Shown one piece after another: positions 1 to 11,754 of a stretch of DNA of 64,000 nucleotides. Made by a program: the position numbers and the translations under genes. The DNA is from Mesodorylaimus sp. YZB2_4 (lineage: Eukaryota; Nematoda; Enoplea; Dorylaimida; Dorylaimidae), in assembly GCA_030248295.1 (NCBI GenBank), contig JASANH010000770.1, positions 992,001-1,056,000 of the forward strand, read 5' to 3'. How positions within the stretch are numbered: the stretch's first letter is position 1; the number at the start of each line of letters is the position of its first letter. The notes under the pieces are model-generated. The model saw only the letters and a list, made by a program, of their open reading frames with translations, searched no databases and was not told where the DNA came from.

Positions 1-1690
1 GTGTCCCAACAGTCCGATGGACTCGAATCAGGAAACCTTGCTCAGAGAGATTACAGCCAGAAATAAGTTTGCATTTGCTTTGTGAAAATTGGCGGCCCCG
101 GTGTCTTCTACTAATGTATGGCACTTGTCGAAACTAAGTGCTAGGTTACCACTCACCACCAGATTGGATTGAACAATCCAATTATACCAAACCCATAATT
201 TTCAACATGCTTTAGATTTTTGCGCGGTTATTTCTGCGCAGTTTCCTAAAAATTGCATAACACAGTAGAAAAATTGTAACACACATAATGTAGGCTGGCA
301 GATGTAGGCTAAGTAATGTATATTGCTCTGTGTCCATGTAGTTACTGTCATTCACCTAGCCACTCCGTAATGGTAAGGCATAATTTTTAGGCAAGAGTCT
401 AAAAATGTGATTTCCCTCCATTTACCTTTGGGAATTATGATAAGTTCCATGGTCATACGGGATACTGAACCAGTGTATCTACGCATCTCTTGTCCGTACC
501 ATTTCAATCACGACTCCATCATCTTATCGTTCATGGGTGCGATCCCCAGTGCAATTATAACCCTCTGCCGGCAGGCATCCGCTGTCACACAGCCGCTGGT
601 CTGGGCGCCACTTTCGACATATTCCGTTTTCTTGCTATCCCTCTAGGCCATCCGTTCACTTCTGTACTCGTAACAGTCCTTGAATGCGCAACTCGAGGCC
701 CGGGATGACATCGAAGAGCAGGGTCCATGGAGGCTTAATTGTATGCTACATCAGCTGTGGCAGCATCCCTACGTACAAGCAGCAGGCTTCTGTAGCTCAT
801 GGGGAAGGTACTCAGGCTACGAACTTTTTGAACTCCCTCCATACTGCAGTATGAAGAGAAGCAGTGAAAGCGCTTAGCCTTATTAGATACCCACTTTGAT
901 ACTGAATGCATCAGATACACGCTGCACGTCGAACTATGTAAAGTATTCGCGCCTTTGTGTGTAACAAACGGGATAGCCCAACATTAGAGAAGATACCGCG
1001 GGGAGCGGATGGTCTCAAAAACCCTTCAGGCAGGCCACCGAGTCGTAGGTGTCAACCCGACGGGTTTCAACCTCACCTCAAGGAGTGTGTCGAGCGGCCA
1101 ACGAAGGCAACCAGATGCACTGCCTTCTCCACAGGCCAAACGCACGTACTGCATGTGAAACAGGTCTCAGGTAGACCGCGCGACCTGAGGGCGTACCATA
1201 TCAGGTCGTGCGGCACTCTGCAATGCTTTTTCCAAGTCCAAGAAGGCTAAGCACTGTCTTCCTTTCTGTACTGTTTTTCCGAATATACCGCAGAAATCGG
1301 ATATGAAAACAGCTGCTACCCGAAGAAAAAACGTGTCCTTCATTACATCAATGCACCATAAAAATTCTTCCTCGAAACCTAGAATTAAATTTCAGCAGAA
1401 GATAAAGCGTACAAGTAACAGGTCCAATGCAAAAGGACCGCCACCTCACCACACACACATGAGTTTCACGGCATGATTCCAGAAACCTTTTGTCACTGTG
1501 AGGGTATGACGAATGTGCAGTATTACGACATTATCATTGGCCAACAGACACATTAGTGCAGTATGCTGACTCAAAGATATATAGGCTGCGAGCCAGCTTA
1601 TCCAGTGGTATTCGATTGAAGTGAGCCTGTGACGAATGGGACACCACTGATAGCGAATCTGAGTATGTCACAATGTAGTCGCGTGGGCCC
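1..1690. other. Intergenic, no supported gene
   Basis: I see only short open frames without recognisable motifs, codon structure or splice context, overlapping one another on both strands. No RNA gene was recognised. The stretch lies downstream of the broken GPCR gene on the minus strand. Confidence 0.5.
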
Positions 1691-2733
1691 TCATTTATAT
1701 GTCAAAACAGTGGTTGGAACAGGTTTCACTTTCCTGCAGCCTTTCAGATACAACGCTATCTTTTTGACTTCTCCACGTACCTGAGTGCTCAGGCACAAAA
1801 CTGGGTAAAATTTCAGCCTGACTGCAAGCATCAAGACAGTATCGGCAATGGCTGTCACGAAACGATCCACGCAGAGCAGCCACTTGAGCGCAAAACAGCT
1901 GAATATATAATATAATATGACGACACTGGCTGAGGCGAATTTCAAAATTGATTGAGAAACGGTCAGAAACAACAACTTTTTCTCATGGCCCCTCCTCTTC
2001 GCCTGCTTCGCTTGATCACTTCCGCCAATTGACTGACCAACTTTTCGATTTCTGTTGGAAAACAAGCTTAGTATTATGACGTTGCCGACAGCCAGGGCCA
2101 GCACGCCCAAAAATAAAACGATGCTTCTTAGATACTAGGTGACCTGGCCGATTGTGCTCTCCGCATATTCGTCATAACCAACCAATCGATAAGTGCCTTC
2201 TTCCTCTTCCATCTTAAACACGACATCAGCTGCATTGACCAGAATGCCCATCGCCAGACACCAGATCAGAGCCACTGCTTGGTGGCGGCCGTGATTGATG
2301 CCTTTATGGACCAGTGGCTTCTCCAGAGCGAATACTGGATCCATAGTGGTGCACAGGGACAGCAGGACGGACACGGCGAAGAATGCATTCTTTAATGGTA
2401 TGGCCAGGTGCGTGCTGTACCACATGAGACCATAGGATTGGCGATACCACTGACATCCCGGATGAGATTCGTCGATTCCAGCGCAGACTTCGCAGCCCAG
2501 GTTATATGCACTTTGTGGAAGTAGGACAAAGGTGTCATTGAGCGTCGAGAAATTTGGTACATGTAAGCTCGCTGGGACTGGTACTGTTTGTGGTAAGCCA
2601 CAAGTAACAGAATTTGGCCAGGTAATCCCACGAAAAAATAGGCAGGGCCAATAATGTAGTAGCTGATGAAAAATGCAGAGTTGACTATTTTGGCAGGAGT
2701 GGCTATTTGTGAGCAAATTGAGTGGTTATCCAT
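1691..2733 (-). pseudogene. Broken rhodopsin-like GPCR, paralog of the two intact copies
   Basis: Read on the minus strand from the ATG at 2733, this aligns along its whole length with the intact receptors at 36.7 and 45.3 kb. Shared landmarks are GLPG in the first membrane segment, YQSQ-AY-YQI, CAG, LMW, the TTMD/TTID segment in DRY position and LFLTVSQS in TM6. Two lesions break it. A one-base loss near 2556, just after YQIS, shifts the frame. A TAG at 2135-2137 sits exactly where both intact copies have the Trp codon of VVWYLRN. The DRI triplet of the intact genes is also DPV here. It appears to be a dead sensory or peptide-type receptor rather than a two-exon gene, because no splice signals surround the frameshift. 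Confidence 0.8.
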
Positions 2734-3106
2734 TTTTTATGGCTGAATGGAATGCTGAAGAAAAGATTACTGTAAAGACGCTGAAACAGCCAACTCATTT
2801 CATTTGGCTTCGAAAAACCAATTCGAGAGAGGCTAGCATTTATGAGCACAGTATTTGTCAGCCCGGCAGTGTGCCTTCCAGCATGCACACAATATCAGAC
2901 AGTGTATCCTGGCCTCTAATGCACACTATGTGACACAGTGTCATGTCGCATGTATCATTTTTGATCATCATATCGGCAAGTCACTCGCGCAAAGCATACC
3001 ATATCGCATGGGATCCAACGCGAGCCCAAATGTGGGTCCATAATTACTTCCCTGTCACAGCTGCATCAATATAATCACAGTTTCAAACAATCATTATATA
3101 CAGTAT

Positions 3107-3487
3107 TCACTTCACACTCGTTCCCTGTCCCTCTTCAACCACACTCAATGACTGAACGGATGTGCTAGTGCTCGTAATCGAGTCACGACACCGAGCTGGT
3201 GCACTCAAAGTACTGATCTTTTTCCTAGCAGCCATCCTGCTTGGCATAACATTGGCCAATGTCGATCGACGACTCTTCCTTCTTGACAAATCAACAGCCA
3301 ATGCCTCAGCGCCTTCTAATCCGTGCATTTTCTTTCTTTTTCTTATAAGCATCAATCGACGATGCCATAAAAATATTTTACTAATGACGAAACAGGTGAA
3401 AAAAATTAAAATACCAGCGATTAAAAATCCTAATACTCCGACTAAAACTGATTCCAGTTCTTCTCCCAGTCCAAGCAAATCTGGCAT
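3107..3487 (-). CDS. Small single-pass membrane protein, unrecognised
   Basis: An open frame of 126 codons starts at the ATG at 3487. The first 12 residues are acidic and Gly/Leu-rich. One strong hydrophobic segment follows at about residues 13-40, then a basic stretch (RRLMLIRKRKK) expected to face the cytoplasm. The tail is Ser/Thr/Arg-rich and has no further membrane segment. I do not recognise a family. The clean order of membrane anchor, positive-inside stretch and soluble tail argues for a real protein, but it could also be one exon of a longer gene. An overlapping plus-strand frame over the same bases looks like its shadow. Confidence 0.45.
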   Translation of the reverse strand: MPDLLGLGEELESVLVGVLGFLIAGILIFFTCFVISKIFLWHRRLMLIRKRKKMHGLEGAEALAVDLSRRKSRRSTLANVMPSRMAARKKISTLSAPARCRDSITSTSTSVQSLSVVEEGQGTSVK

Positions 3488-3843
3488 TCTCTTCGATCAA
3501 TATGAGTCAGTAGAGCAGCACCAGAAACAATAAAAGAGAATTAGCCTCCTTTCGACCGATTCACCGTCCAACAGGAGCCAGACCAAGTGTATGTTTCTTG
3601 AAACAATAAATTTTACCCGATTACTTCTTAGAGTCAATCTGCAAAGCACATTTTTAGAGGCGCGTTTGTTTTGCCAATGTGCTGGGCAGTGTCTCGAAAT
3701 TCAAACTTCAACCTGAACAACTGCCTGTTCAAGTCATGTTGGGATGAGAAATCGTAAAGTGTAAGCAAACGAGGCCAGCAAAACCCCTCATTGCTCCCAG
3801 TCCCTGCCGAAACAGATGCGCTATTGGCACAGTTAACGTGCAC

Positions 3844-4670
3844 GCTAGCGACTTACGCAATTAAATGCTACCTATCCATAACACGTTGATGAGTGATAAG
3901 TGCTGAGAAACTTTTCCACCCAATGATATGTTGTGGGCTCAGAGCGCGAATAACGGTTAGGATAAACCATAATTATGGCCAGAAAGTGTGGATTGGTTTG
4001 GAAACTAATGATCCTTGGTTGTGGGACATTTGTCGTGAATATGTCACAAACACGTCCGTGGCGTCGTTAATCACTTGTTGTGCAAAGTAACGTGGCTGTT
4101 AAGAAGATTTAAGCGGATGGCGGAGGCAGGGTTTGTTTGCAACCTGGAAAAAAGTAAGCAAACGACAGCCCTTGCGCTTGCAAATCACAATCCACTATGA
4201 ACTGCAAGCAAGGTCAAGGAAAAAAGACTCATTTTCCAGCAATGCAAGGTCACCTGAACAAACGCCAAAAAATTCTAAAATTCGGAGTATCTGCGAAGTT
4301 GGCTTGTCACTTTACAGCAGGCGATGGAACACGCTCTGGGATAATGACAGTGTCTGGAGGAGTAGCCGGAGTTACGACACCCTCGGAAGCCAAGTCCAAT
4401 ACTGTTGTCTTGCCTACGGTCTAAAAAGAGGCTATGTAAAGCGTGCGGCACATTCAAAGTCAGTTCGTCTAATGCCCCTCCTTCCTATCATGGCATTCTG
4501 ACAAGTTACTCGCAGCGAAAACTTATCTTATCAGTCAAAAGGTATGGGCACAGGAAGTCGTAACCCTTTGGGCTTGGTCGTTTAACAAACTGTTAAGGGT
4601 CCCCCTGTACATGTTTTACCCCCTACCCCGGGGTCTCATGGAAAAGATACCAGCCCCTGGAGCCAGCATC
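3844..4670. other. Intergenic, no supported gene
   Basis: Several frames of 60-122 codons overlap here on both strands. None shows a motif, and they conflict with each other, so I leave the stretch unannotated up to the repeat that begins near 4672. Confidence 0.4.
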
Positions 4671-4671
4671 G

Positions 4672-5003
4672 ATTGATCCACTGATCCGCCGATCCGAAGG
4701 GTGGATCAGCTCCCGATTCGATCGGCCTAATGGATCGGCAACAAATATTTTTCGCGCTTTATCTGCTAGGAAATAATGAAATGTGACAAACTATAGCAAG
4801 AAAATCCCGTTTTTTCTCTCAAATCAGCATTTTTAATCACGCTTTAGTTGCTGCTTAGCTCTATGTCCTTCGGAGTGGTCTAACAGAGAGTGACAGCGAG
4901 GAAACAGGCAGGCTGGTGAGGACGCAATGCCAAAGCCGTCATCCCCATCTATCTTCTATTTTTTGAAGCGAATCGGCTGGATCGGATCAGGATCGGGATC
5001 CAG
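4672..5003 (+). repeat. GATC-rich dispersed repeat, copy 1
   Basis: This segment is similar over about 330 bp to 59948-60252 (same strand) and 62325-62672 (opposite strand). Shared blocks include GGATCGGCAAC, TTTTTCGCGCTTT, a TGACAGCGAGGAAACAG-like block, and GAAGCGAATCGGCTGGATCGG at the right end. Both ends are rich in GATCC/GGATC words and roughly mirror each other, as in a MITE. The right end overlaps the last codons and stop of the RAD51D-like gene. Confidence 0.7.
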
Positions 5004-7445
5004 ACCTACGGTCGAGTCACAACCTACAGTAAAAATAACTTTTGTGCTCACCTTCAACCGACTTTTCTCCAATTTCACTAAAGTTTTCGTCTCCTCTTCA
5101 TTCCCAGCTTTGGTTAGCAAAATCCGCGTATTTGCAACAGTTGCCCACCACTTCCCGAAAGCAGCACGATACCGTTCGCCGTCCTCGTCGATTGCTCCAT
5201 TTTGTGGCTTTATTTCAGTTGCCGCATTCACAATGATCACTGGCCAATTGTATCGAGCTGCCATCGCTTTCAAACGTCTTCCAGCCGACTGCATTTGGTG
5301 AAAACCTGAAAGAAAAGCCAAACTTCTTATGTTTTTAAGGCACGAGTTACAGAGCGTACCAACACAAATTTCAGATCGCATGTCGGGATTCAAAATGGTA
5401 TTTATATGATCGACGACTAAACCAACGAGATTATCTCGTATTCCGTCAGTGTTCTAAAAAAGACTGTGCATCAAGAAAGGAAATACCGAAAAATATCCCA
5501 CCTGTTCCAAAACATCGAGTATGTTCATCAACTCGGATTGGTTGTTGGGAGAGTCTACTACGATGATCCGCTTCATAAATGGTTCCAATACCTGAAACTC
5601 AGTTATGCATTTAAATGAAATTCGTTTACTGAACTACTTCTACTTCTTTACTAATTCTGAAATTCATGTACTACGGTTTGGGGCCATCCATAAAGGACGT
5701 CCATCAAAAAACTCGCACAAAAGTGCCTGCATCTTGCACATAAAAAAAACCGGAAGTTTTCTTCTAGCTTATTATTATATCACTGTGTGGCCTGCGTCCA
5801 GATAGCTTGCCTTTTTATTCCTGTGGGTGATTTGTCCATTGAAAATAGAGTCAGAAAAGCATAGCAATAGACTTAAACTTGTGGAAATGCGGAAAGTATC
5901 GATCCTCCTCTCTGCCAGGTTCAACCAAACCAGCTTTTGCAGCTGAACCATGACCAGACGACCGAACCAGGATCGAAATAAACCGCAGCTTTCCTGCTGC
6001 CACTCAGGATGGACTAGACAAGTTGTAGCAAAGCTCAACAGCTTGCTCGATTTTAGTGAAGATCAAGGGACACCCACGATAACTCCTAGTTTATGATTGT
6101 CCTTTCAGTAAAAACTTTTAACTAATAAATTTTTCAATTTTGCGCTGTCAGTCAGTGTGAAATGATACGAGGCAGCAGGCTGGTCCTGGTCCGATTCAGT
6201 TTGGCCCTAGTTTAATCGGCAGGCTCGGTGGCGGTAATCGATCTAGTATCGTGGTAAAAACTGGAATATAATCGATCTTGGTCCCCCAACGAAGAGTCTT
6301 TGGATCGGCACTTGATGATTTGAATATTAGTAATTTTTTGTCTAGAACCTGTTCAGTAATTAAAATTTAGCTAATTTTGGGAGATATCTCCCACCAATGT
6401 TGTAAAGTAGACGTCCACTTGGCTTCAGCCTCCCCGCTCCACTTCAGTCCACTTTCCGCTCACCCCGACCACTCCGTCCACTTCCGCCCCCTTGGGTGGA
6501 CGTACTTTATGGATGGCCCCTTTCAGTCTGTGAAAGGGGCTATGGCATGACCGCTTCGGGCGCATCGAATCTTCAGGAAACGCACATGAGAAGGTACAAA
6601 TCCTTCTATTTGTTTATAAGAATCACAATTCTGAATGCAAGCAAGCTGATTTCATTCAACCTCTTGCGTGCTGACTAGCAGATTTTCAGAACTATTTACT
6701 CAGCTTTGTGCCGCTTACATCTTCCGTGAAATAGTCATGCCGCAGCAAAATGATTTCAGCCATACGATAAGGACAGAATGAGCCAGTTGTGTCAATGTAC
6801 AAAACGCGACCGTCGCCACTGTCGTACGTCAGGCTCGCGATAAATGTTAAACAAATCTGCAAAAAACACTACTACATAAAAATGTTTTAAAAATTACAGC
6901 AACCTATCATATCTAATTGCTCTTGTGTTTTCTCACTATCTTACCTGCGTCTTTCCAACGGCAGTTCGTCCAATGATTTCAGTCACCTCGCCTGAGCGAA
7001 AACCACCTCCAAGCAGCTGATTCAGTCTAAAACGAGAGAATAAGTTCAAAACGGAGAAATATTCATTTTCAAAAAGGGAATTCAAACGCAAATATAGGTT
7101 CTACACTGCAGTTGACACGAGTCTAACTTCCAAGGCAAATAGGCCTAGATGACTTCAAATGACCCAAAGTCAAAATAATAAAATATGCAAAAGCAGGAAT
7201 AGAAATAGCAAAAGTCGGCATAAGCTTAGGTACTTGCTGGAAAATGTGTACGAGGAAAGTAGTACAATACGCACGCACGCAAATGAAGCATCGCTGGCCT
7301 ACCTGGTAGAAAAGTCTAAACTGAGCAAATTCCATCAGGCTTACCTTGCGCATCCGGTTGACCATCTCTTTAGCTGGCCGCATTTTGCACGTAACTGAAC
7401 ACCGCTTTCAAGGATAGGTTTCTTTTTCACACCTTTCTCAGTCAT
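4956..7445 (-). CDS. rad51D-like: RAD51D-like recombinase paralog
   Basis: This is a RecA/RAD51-family ATPase that would act in homologous-recombination repair as part of a RAD51-paralog complex. Minus-strand exons: 7445-7345, 7026-6945, 6856-6719, 5591-5502, 5453-5360 and 5305-4956; all junction phases agree and the product is about 217 residues. Near residues 33-60 the order STGCARLNQLLGGGFRSGEV, then the Walker A GRTAVGKTQ, matches RAD51D. LYIDTTGSF follows. The Walker B strand is GLVVDHINTI. The later HQMQSAGRRLKAMA-RYN-PVIIVN-AT and WATVANTRILLTK segments are typical of the RAD51D C-terminal half. The protein is shorter than human RAD51D (about 328), lacking most of the N-terminal linker region. 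Intron 3 carries an 841-bp TIR element. The last 15 or so codons lie in a dispersed repeat. The gene is divergent from the tRNA-Tyr. Confidence 0.85.
5680..6520. mobile_element. MITE-like TIR element in RAD51D intron
   Basis: The two ends are inverted repeats that both begin GGGGCCATCCATAAAG and extend about 24 bp with one mismatch. The flanks carry TTT on both sides, a possible 3-bp target duplication. No transposase frame is present, so it is non-autonomous. The same terminus occurs at 16825, 18028 (inverted) and 37851. Confidence 0.75.
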
Positions 7446-7646
7446 TTTGTTTTTATGAAGCGGATAGATTTTGCTTGCCGCCGAAACGTGTCTGAAAATT
7501 TTTGGCGCGTAAAGCAGACAATGCCAGCCGTCTCTAATTTCATGGCGGGAACTTAAAAGTCCTCAAGGTAAACTTGTTCGACAAACAAACAAAAGATAAG
7601 GCGACGTGTTTGTTTTCGAACAGAGCAATACTAGCGTTGCTCTATC

Positions 7647-7732
7647 CCTCCGATAGCTCAGCTGGTAGAGCGGAGGACTGTAGGTGATGAGCCGTAATCC
7701 TTAGGTCACTGGTTCAAATCCGGTTCGGAGGA
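7647..7732 (+). tRNA. tRNA-Tyr (GUA) with 13-nt intron
   Basis: The 5' CCTCCGA pairs with the 3' TCGGAGG and leaves A as discriminator base. The D arm contains AGCTCAGCTGGTAGAGC and the T arm GGTTCAAATCC. The anticodon stem GAGGA/TCCTT closes over CTGTAGA once a 13-nt intron (positions 7686-7698, directly 3' of the anticodon-adjacent G) is removed. The anticodon is GTA. Eukaryotic nuclear tRNA-Tyr genes usually carry such an intron. A T5 run at 7735-7739 serves as the Pol III terminator. Confidence 0.95.
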
Positions 7733-7734
7733 AC

Positions 7735-7739
7735 TTTTT
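7735..7739 (+). terminator. Pol III T-run terminator of tRNA-Tyr
   Basis: Five T residues follow the discriminator base after three nucleotides, the usual distance for RNA polymerase III termination. Confidence 0.8.
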
Positions 7740-8880
7740 GTCATTCATGCGACTCATTTTAGACTTAACCACTTCAAGTTATTGCTTACGTATGCAGTAT
7801 AAGGCAGCACAACGGAATTAGGTCAACGAAATAAGTGGGGGTCGTTTGAAAAAAGTACAGTACGATACATTTTCCCTGTTTTCCAAATACATACGAGCTA
7901 CGAGCAAAAAATGTTTCAAGCGTGCAGGGTTCATCGTCAGTTGTGTTCAGTTTGTTGTTTCAGCATTGCAGGGAAAATGTTTTTCTTTGTTACATCCATA
8001 CAGCACCTGAACCCACATACAATATAAGATCACCTGCACGCTGAGCCCATCAGCAGCACACTGGTCTAGTGTGGAAGTTCCAGCCACCAAGGTGCTTTTT
8101 TGATAAGCCCAGTCTACTGCAATGTGCGGGTACAATAGCGCAGCAGATAAAATCCCCAAGAGCAGGGCTCGTTCTGCTGATTGATCTCTTGTCAGCAGAA
8201 TCACAATACTGCACTTTGGATTGCACATTTAGTGTTCACACGCTTTCTTCATAAGCTCATGAAAAAATCTTTTATCTTCTGGTATTTTGTCTAGTGTCAC
8301 GGAAATGGTGAGCTATTTTGAAGCACCATAAAAAGTGTTCCGTTCATTCGTCGCAGTGCTAGAATTTGTCTGACGTCGGTGCTGGGGCACACGTGCTTAC
8401 GTTTACCTGTTGACAATCTGAAGCCCAGAACTAAAACTCGTCAATCAACGACAGCCCGGCTGGAACGAAACGAAAACTTTCGACTACGATTTTGAAACTT
8501 CCAAAAGTTTAGGTTGTGTGTCTGGTGCGCTAAAGGCAGCTGACTCAGCGGCTCACAAGTTTCCCTCAAAAGCCTCAGTTGCGCGAATCGGCGTTGGCTT
8601 CAGGCGCTAGTAGCGGTAGGATTAAAATAGTGCTAACTGGAGACGCATTGGCACGTTAAATGGACGCGTTTAAACTCCTAGGCTACACGTTACTCAACAC
8701 CCAACTGCCGTATCCTTTTGCCTTTGCTGCATACATTTGCTAGCCCACGAAACGAAACATAAGACGCTAGTCTGGCGCGGACTCCTTGCTCGCGTCCAAA
8801 ACGACTTCCCCTTCCAAGACCAAAGAGTTTAGTCTCTACCAACCGGGTTTCCTTCGCTTATTCACTGTTTCTTCTCCGGG
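7740..8880. other. Intergenic, no supported gene
   Basis: Between the tRNA and the Pro/Gln-rich gene I find only short frames without motifs. The right end may hold the promoter of that downstream gene, but no clear TATA box was seen. Confidence 0.4.
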
Positions 8881-9238
8881 CACATAGTGCGCAAGTTTTG
8901 TTGGCCTTTGTGGAGAGGTAAGTGGTGCATGCGTCTTGCAAGGGTTGGGTCGCCAGGCAGGTGAGGTTGGATTCCAGATGTGCCGCACTGATAGTAGGGT
9001 GGTAGCCTAGACGACGTGAAAAAGGACTCCTTTGGTGAGGCGCGTTGGTCTGTGACGCAAATTCCCCTTCAATAAAGTCTCGGAGTAAGCAACTAATTTA
9101 CTTTTGGTTGATCGAAGTTTCATCAAAGAACTTCCAGTTTACTTAATCGAATATGAAAAATGTCTCTGCATCAGTTGCCCGTCCAGCGGCTGAATAATAA
9201 TTCGTTTACTTCAGGTTCAGCCGAGCTGACATCGAATC

Positions 9239-10777
9239 ATGAGTGAAAACGGCCCTGCATCCAAGCGTCCTCCTGTCGATGAGGAAGAGGAGGAGGAAGA
9301 AGAAGAAGATGAAGAGGAAGTTGTTGTCAAGCAATCGGCGGCAAAAAGCAGCATTCGTGTATTGCCTGAAGCTGGAGAAGTGCAGAAGACTGGCGTATCT
9401 CAATTCAGTCAGCAGGTGACGGAGGAGATCAGGTCTGAAACGCATAAAACAATTGGCCCGGCCCAAACTCAAAGCGAAATATTATCGCCCGAAGAGGGAG
9501 GACCCAGAGCGCCACCACCTCAGGTTGTAAAGCCTGAATCAGTCGCTGAGCCTCTTGCGGCAGCGGCACCAAAGCCAGAGCCTGCTCCCGCTCCAGCTCC
9601 AGCGGCTGTCGAAATAGTGTCGTTTCAAAGCTTGAAACCAGAGCCAGCCCAAGTCGAACCACCCAAGCCGGCCCCCGCACAAGAACCACCAAAGCCTGTT
9701 GAACAACCTAAGCCTGCTCCGCCCCAGCAGGTCCAACAACCGAAACCAGCGCCCGTACCGACGCCTGTCCAGGAGCCAAAGCCACAACCCCAGCCTCAGT
9801 CACCCAAGCAGGCTGAACCACCGAAACCAGCCCCAGGGCCTGCCCTCACTCCAGCTCCAGCTCCAGCGCCCCAACCACCAAGACCAGTGCCATCGGACAT
9901 GGAAGCACCAATTCAGATGCGCTACGTGCCCCCAGTTACGACTGAACAGCCAAAGCCGCCTCCTCCAACAAGGACAACTCTGGCAGAAGACGAATGGGCC
10001 AATCCTGAGGCCAATCCTGAACATCAACCAATCAAGAATGCGTTGCCAGTTGGGAGACTCGGCAAGCAATGGCCACCCCCCGAGGAGGCCCACCCAGAAC
10101 GCGAACATTACATCGGCCGGGTGAAAGTGACCGGCGATGAGGTGTGGAGGAAAGGAGAGGAAATGGAAAACCTGTACTCAGCCGCCCCCTGGAAGGGCGC
10201 TCGAAAGGGTGGACGACAATGGCCTCCCCCAGAGCCAGAAAAGATTCTCGTTCCGTACAGAAGTCCAGTCATCGACCATCCAGTCGAGCAGTTTCGCGAA
10301 CGACCCGAAAATTACCAACTGCCTTCAGCTTTGCCTTCGAACGCTGCAGCCTTACCCGCTTTTCAAGGTCAATTACACCAGGCGGCTCCAGTAGCCCCTA
10401 CAGTGCCATTGCCGCTAGCTAAACGACAGCAACAGCAGCAGCCTCCACAGCAACCACCACCACCACCACAACAACAACAGCAACGACAACAGCAACAGCA
10501 ACCTCAACGACCGCAACAACAACAACAGCAACCTCAACGGCAGCAAACTGCAGCGCCTGCACAGGCTGGTCGCCAACAACAGCAAGTCCAAGTCCAGCAA
10601 AGCCGTCAGCAGCAAGTACAGCAAGTGCAACAAGTGCAGCAAGTACCGCAGGCGAAACAAACCAAAACCCAACAGCAGACCCAAGTTGTTCAACAAAAAG
10701 GTGCAGCTTCAGTCGTTCAGCAGCAGCAACAACAACAGCAACAACAGGTCAGACAACAGCAACGAAGAGGCCCTTAA
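9239..10777 (+). CDS. Pro/Ala/Lys-rich protein with WPPPE motifs and polyQ tail
   Basis: A single open frame of 512 residues. An acidic block (Glu/Asp run, residues about 14-27) is followed by about 190 residues of PEVK-like sequence full of KPAP, PKPEP and QPKPAP words. A more ordered centre (about 240-380) contains two copies of a (G/R)(K/R)QWPPPE motif, the first followed by HYIGRVKVTGDEVW. The last 130 residues are Gln-rich with long Q runs. I do not recognise the family. The elastic-looking Pro/Glu/Lys region and short WPPP motifs recall muscle or cytoskeletal scaffold proteins, which is only an impression. A likely 5'UTR intron has its donor near 8919 (GAG then gtaagt) and its acceptor TTCAG near 9215. 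The strong codon-level repeats exclude an antisense shadow. Confidence 0.75.
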   Translation: MSENGPASKRPPVDEEEEEEEEEDEEEVVVKQSAAKSSIRVLPEAGEVQKTGVSQFSQQVTEEIRSETHKTIGPAQTQSEILSPEEGGPRAPPPQVVKPESVAEPLAAAAPKPEPAPAPAPAAVEIVSFQSLKPEPAQVEPPKPAPAQEPPKPVEQPKPAPPQQVQQPKPAPVPTPVQEPKPQPQPQSPKQAEPPKPAPGPALTPAPAPAPQPPRPVPSDMEAPIQMRYVPPVTTEQPKPPPPTRTTLAEDEWANPEANPEHQPIKNALPVGRLGKQWPPPEEAHPEREHYIGRVKVTGDEVWRKGEEMENLYSAAPWKGARKGGRQWPPPEPEKILVPYRSPVIDHPVEQFRERPENYQLPSALPSNAAALPAFQGQLHQAAPVAPTVPLPLAKRQQQQQPPQQPPPPPQQQQQRQQQQQPQRPQQQQQQPQRQQTAAPAQAGRQQQQVQVQQSRQQQVQQVQQVQQVPQAKQTKTQQQTQVVQQKGAASVVQQQQQQQQQQVRQQQRRGP

Positions 10778-11750
10778 ATTGTACTGGTTTAGATGGAACT
10801 TTCGATGTGTACATGGGGACCACGCATAGCAACGAGCCGTGTGCGATGGACTTTGGAATATTGTTTACAGTATTATCAACTATCAGTCTATTTATATTAT
10901 GGGCACATCTAGTGACAATTTCTGTGACTTGTTTGTCCCACTTTTTGCGCTTTCATAGCGCTCAATATTGGGTTTCGAATTCTAGGCGCATCGAGTGACA
11001 TACTTGCTGTGATACTTGACGATGTAGCGATCTTTAGTGTGGGGTATGTAGTTTTGAGTTGGAGTTTTGCTTTGTGGACTTGCGCTATTTGCAAGTGAGT
11101 TGCGGTTGTTGGCGTTCGTTAGCGCTGTACAGAGCGATTCAGAGCGTTTGAAATGTTTCAATAGAGTGCCAACCTTTTCACAGTATGGTTTGCTACATAC
11201 TGTACGCGCATACTGTGTATTACAACACTGTAAATCGCAATAGTTCTCTCTAGCACTGCAGAGCATCGCACCAAGCCTTGGCTAGGGTATGATTGACAAT
11301 TGAAAAGGTCTTGTTGAAAGTAGGTGGAAATGTAAAAAATCCATCTTCATTGTTCATTTCGATAAGCAAACGCAGAATGCGCACCCACAATCTGAGTCTA
11401 TGAAACCCATGATTATACATAGTTACAAAGGCCACTCAGAAACTTCTCGCACTAAACGTTCGATTCCATTTTTATTTGCGAACACGCTGATGTGTCCCTG
11501 ATCGAATAAGACCGAAAGATCAGTGAGTTATGGCCGATATGGGCAAGCACCTTTCGAAAAACCGTTTTTTTTCGATAATTCCGTAAAAATCAAGCTCCCA
11601 GAAAAAAGCACTAATGTGTCACCATCACCACTCATAGGTACATCGAATTTACTCATTAAAGTGGGGGGGGGGGGGTAAAAAATTGAAGCTTGGTCCTTCC
11701 CAGGTCGATCCTTCACAAAGCCTGACTTAAAACATTTGCAGCTAAGCTGA
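10778..11750. other. 3' flank of the polyQ gene, no other gene
   Basis: The stretch probably includes the 3'UTR of the gene ending at 10777. It contains a G homopolymer near 11663 and otherwise only short frames without support. Confidence 0.4.
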
Positions 11751-11754
11751 AGCC

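Noticed and set aside
4133..4501. Frame of 122 codons with overlapping frames on both strands
   Set aside because: No motif or splice partner was found, and competing overlapping frames are equally long.
9429..10696. Minus-strand Leu/Trp-rich frames opposite the Pro/Gln-rich gene
   Set aside because: They result from reading CAG/CCA repeats backwards and have no start context or motif.
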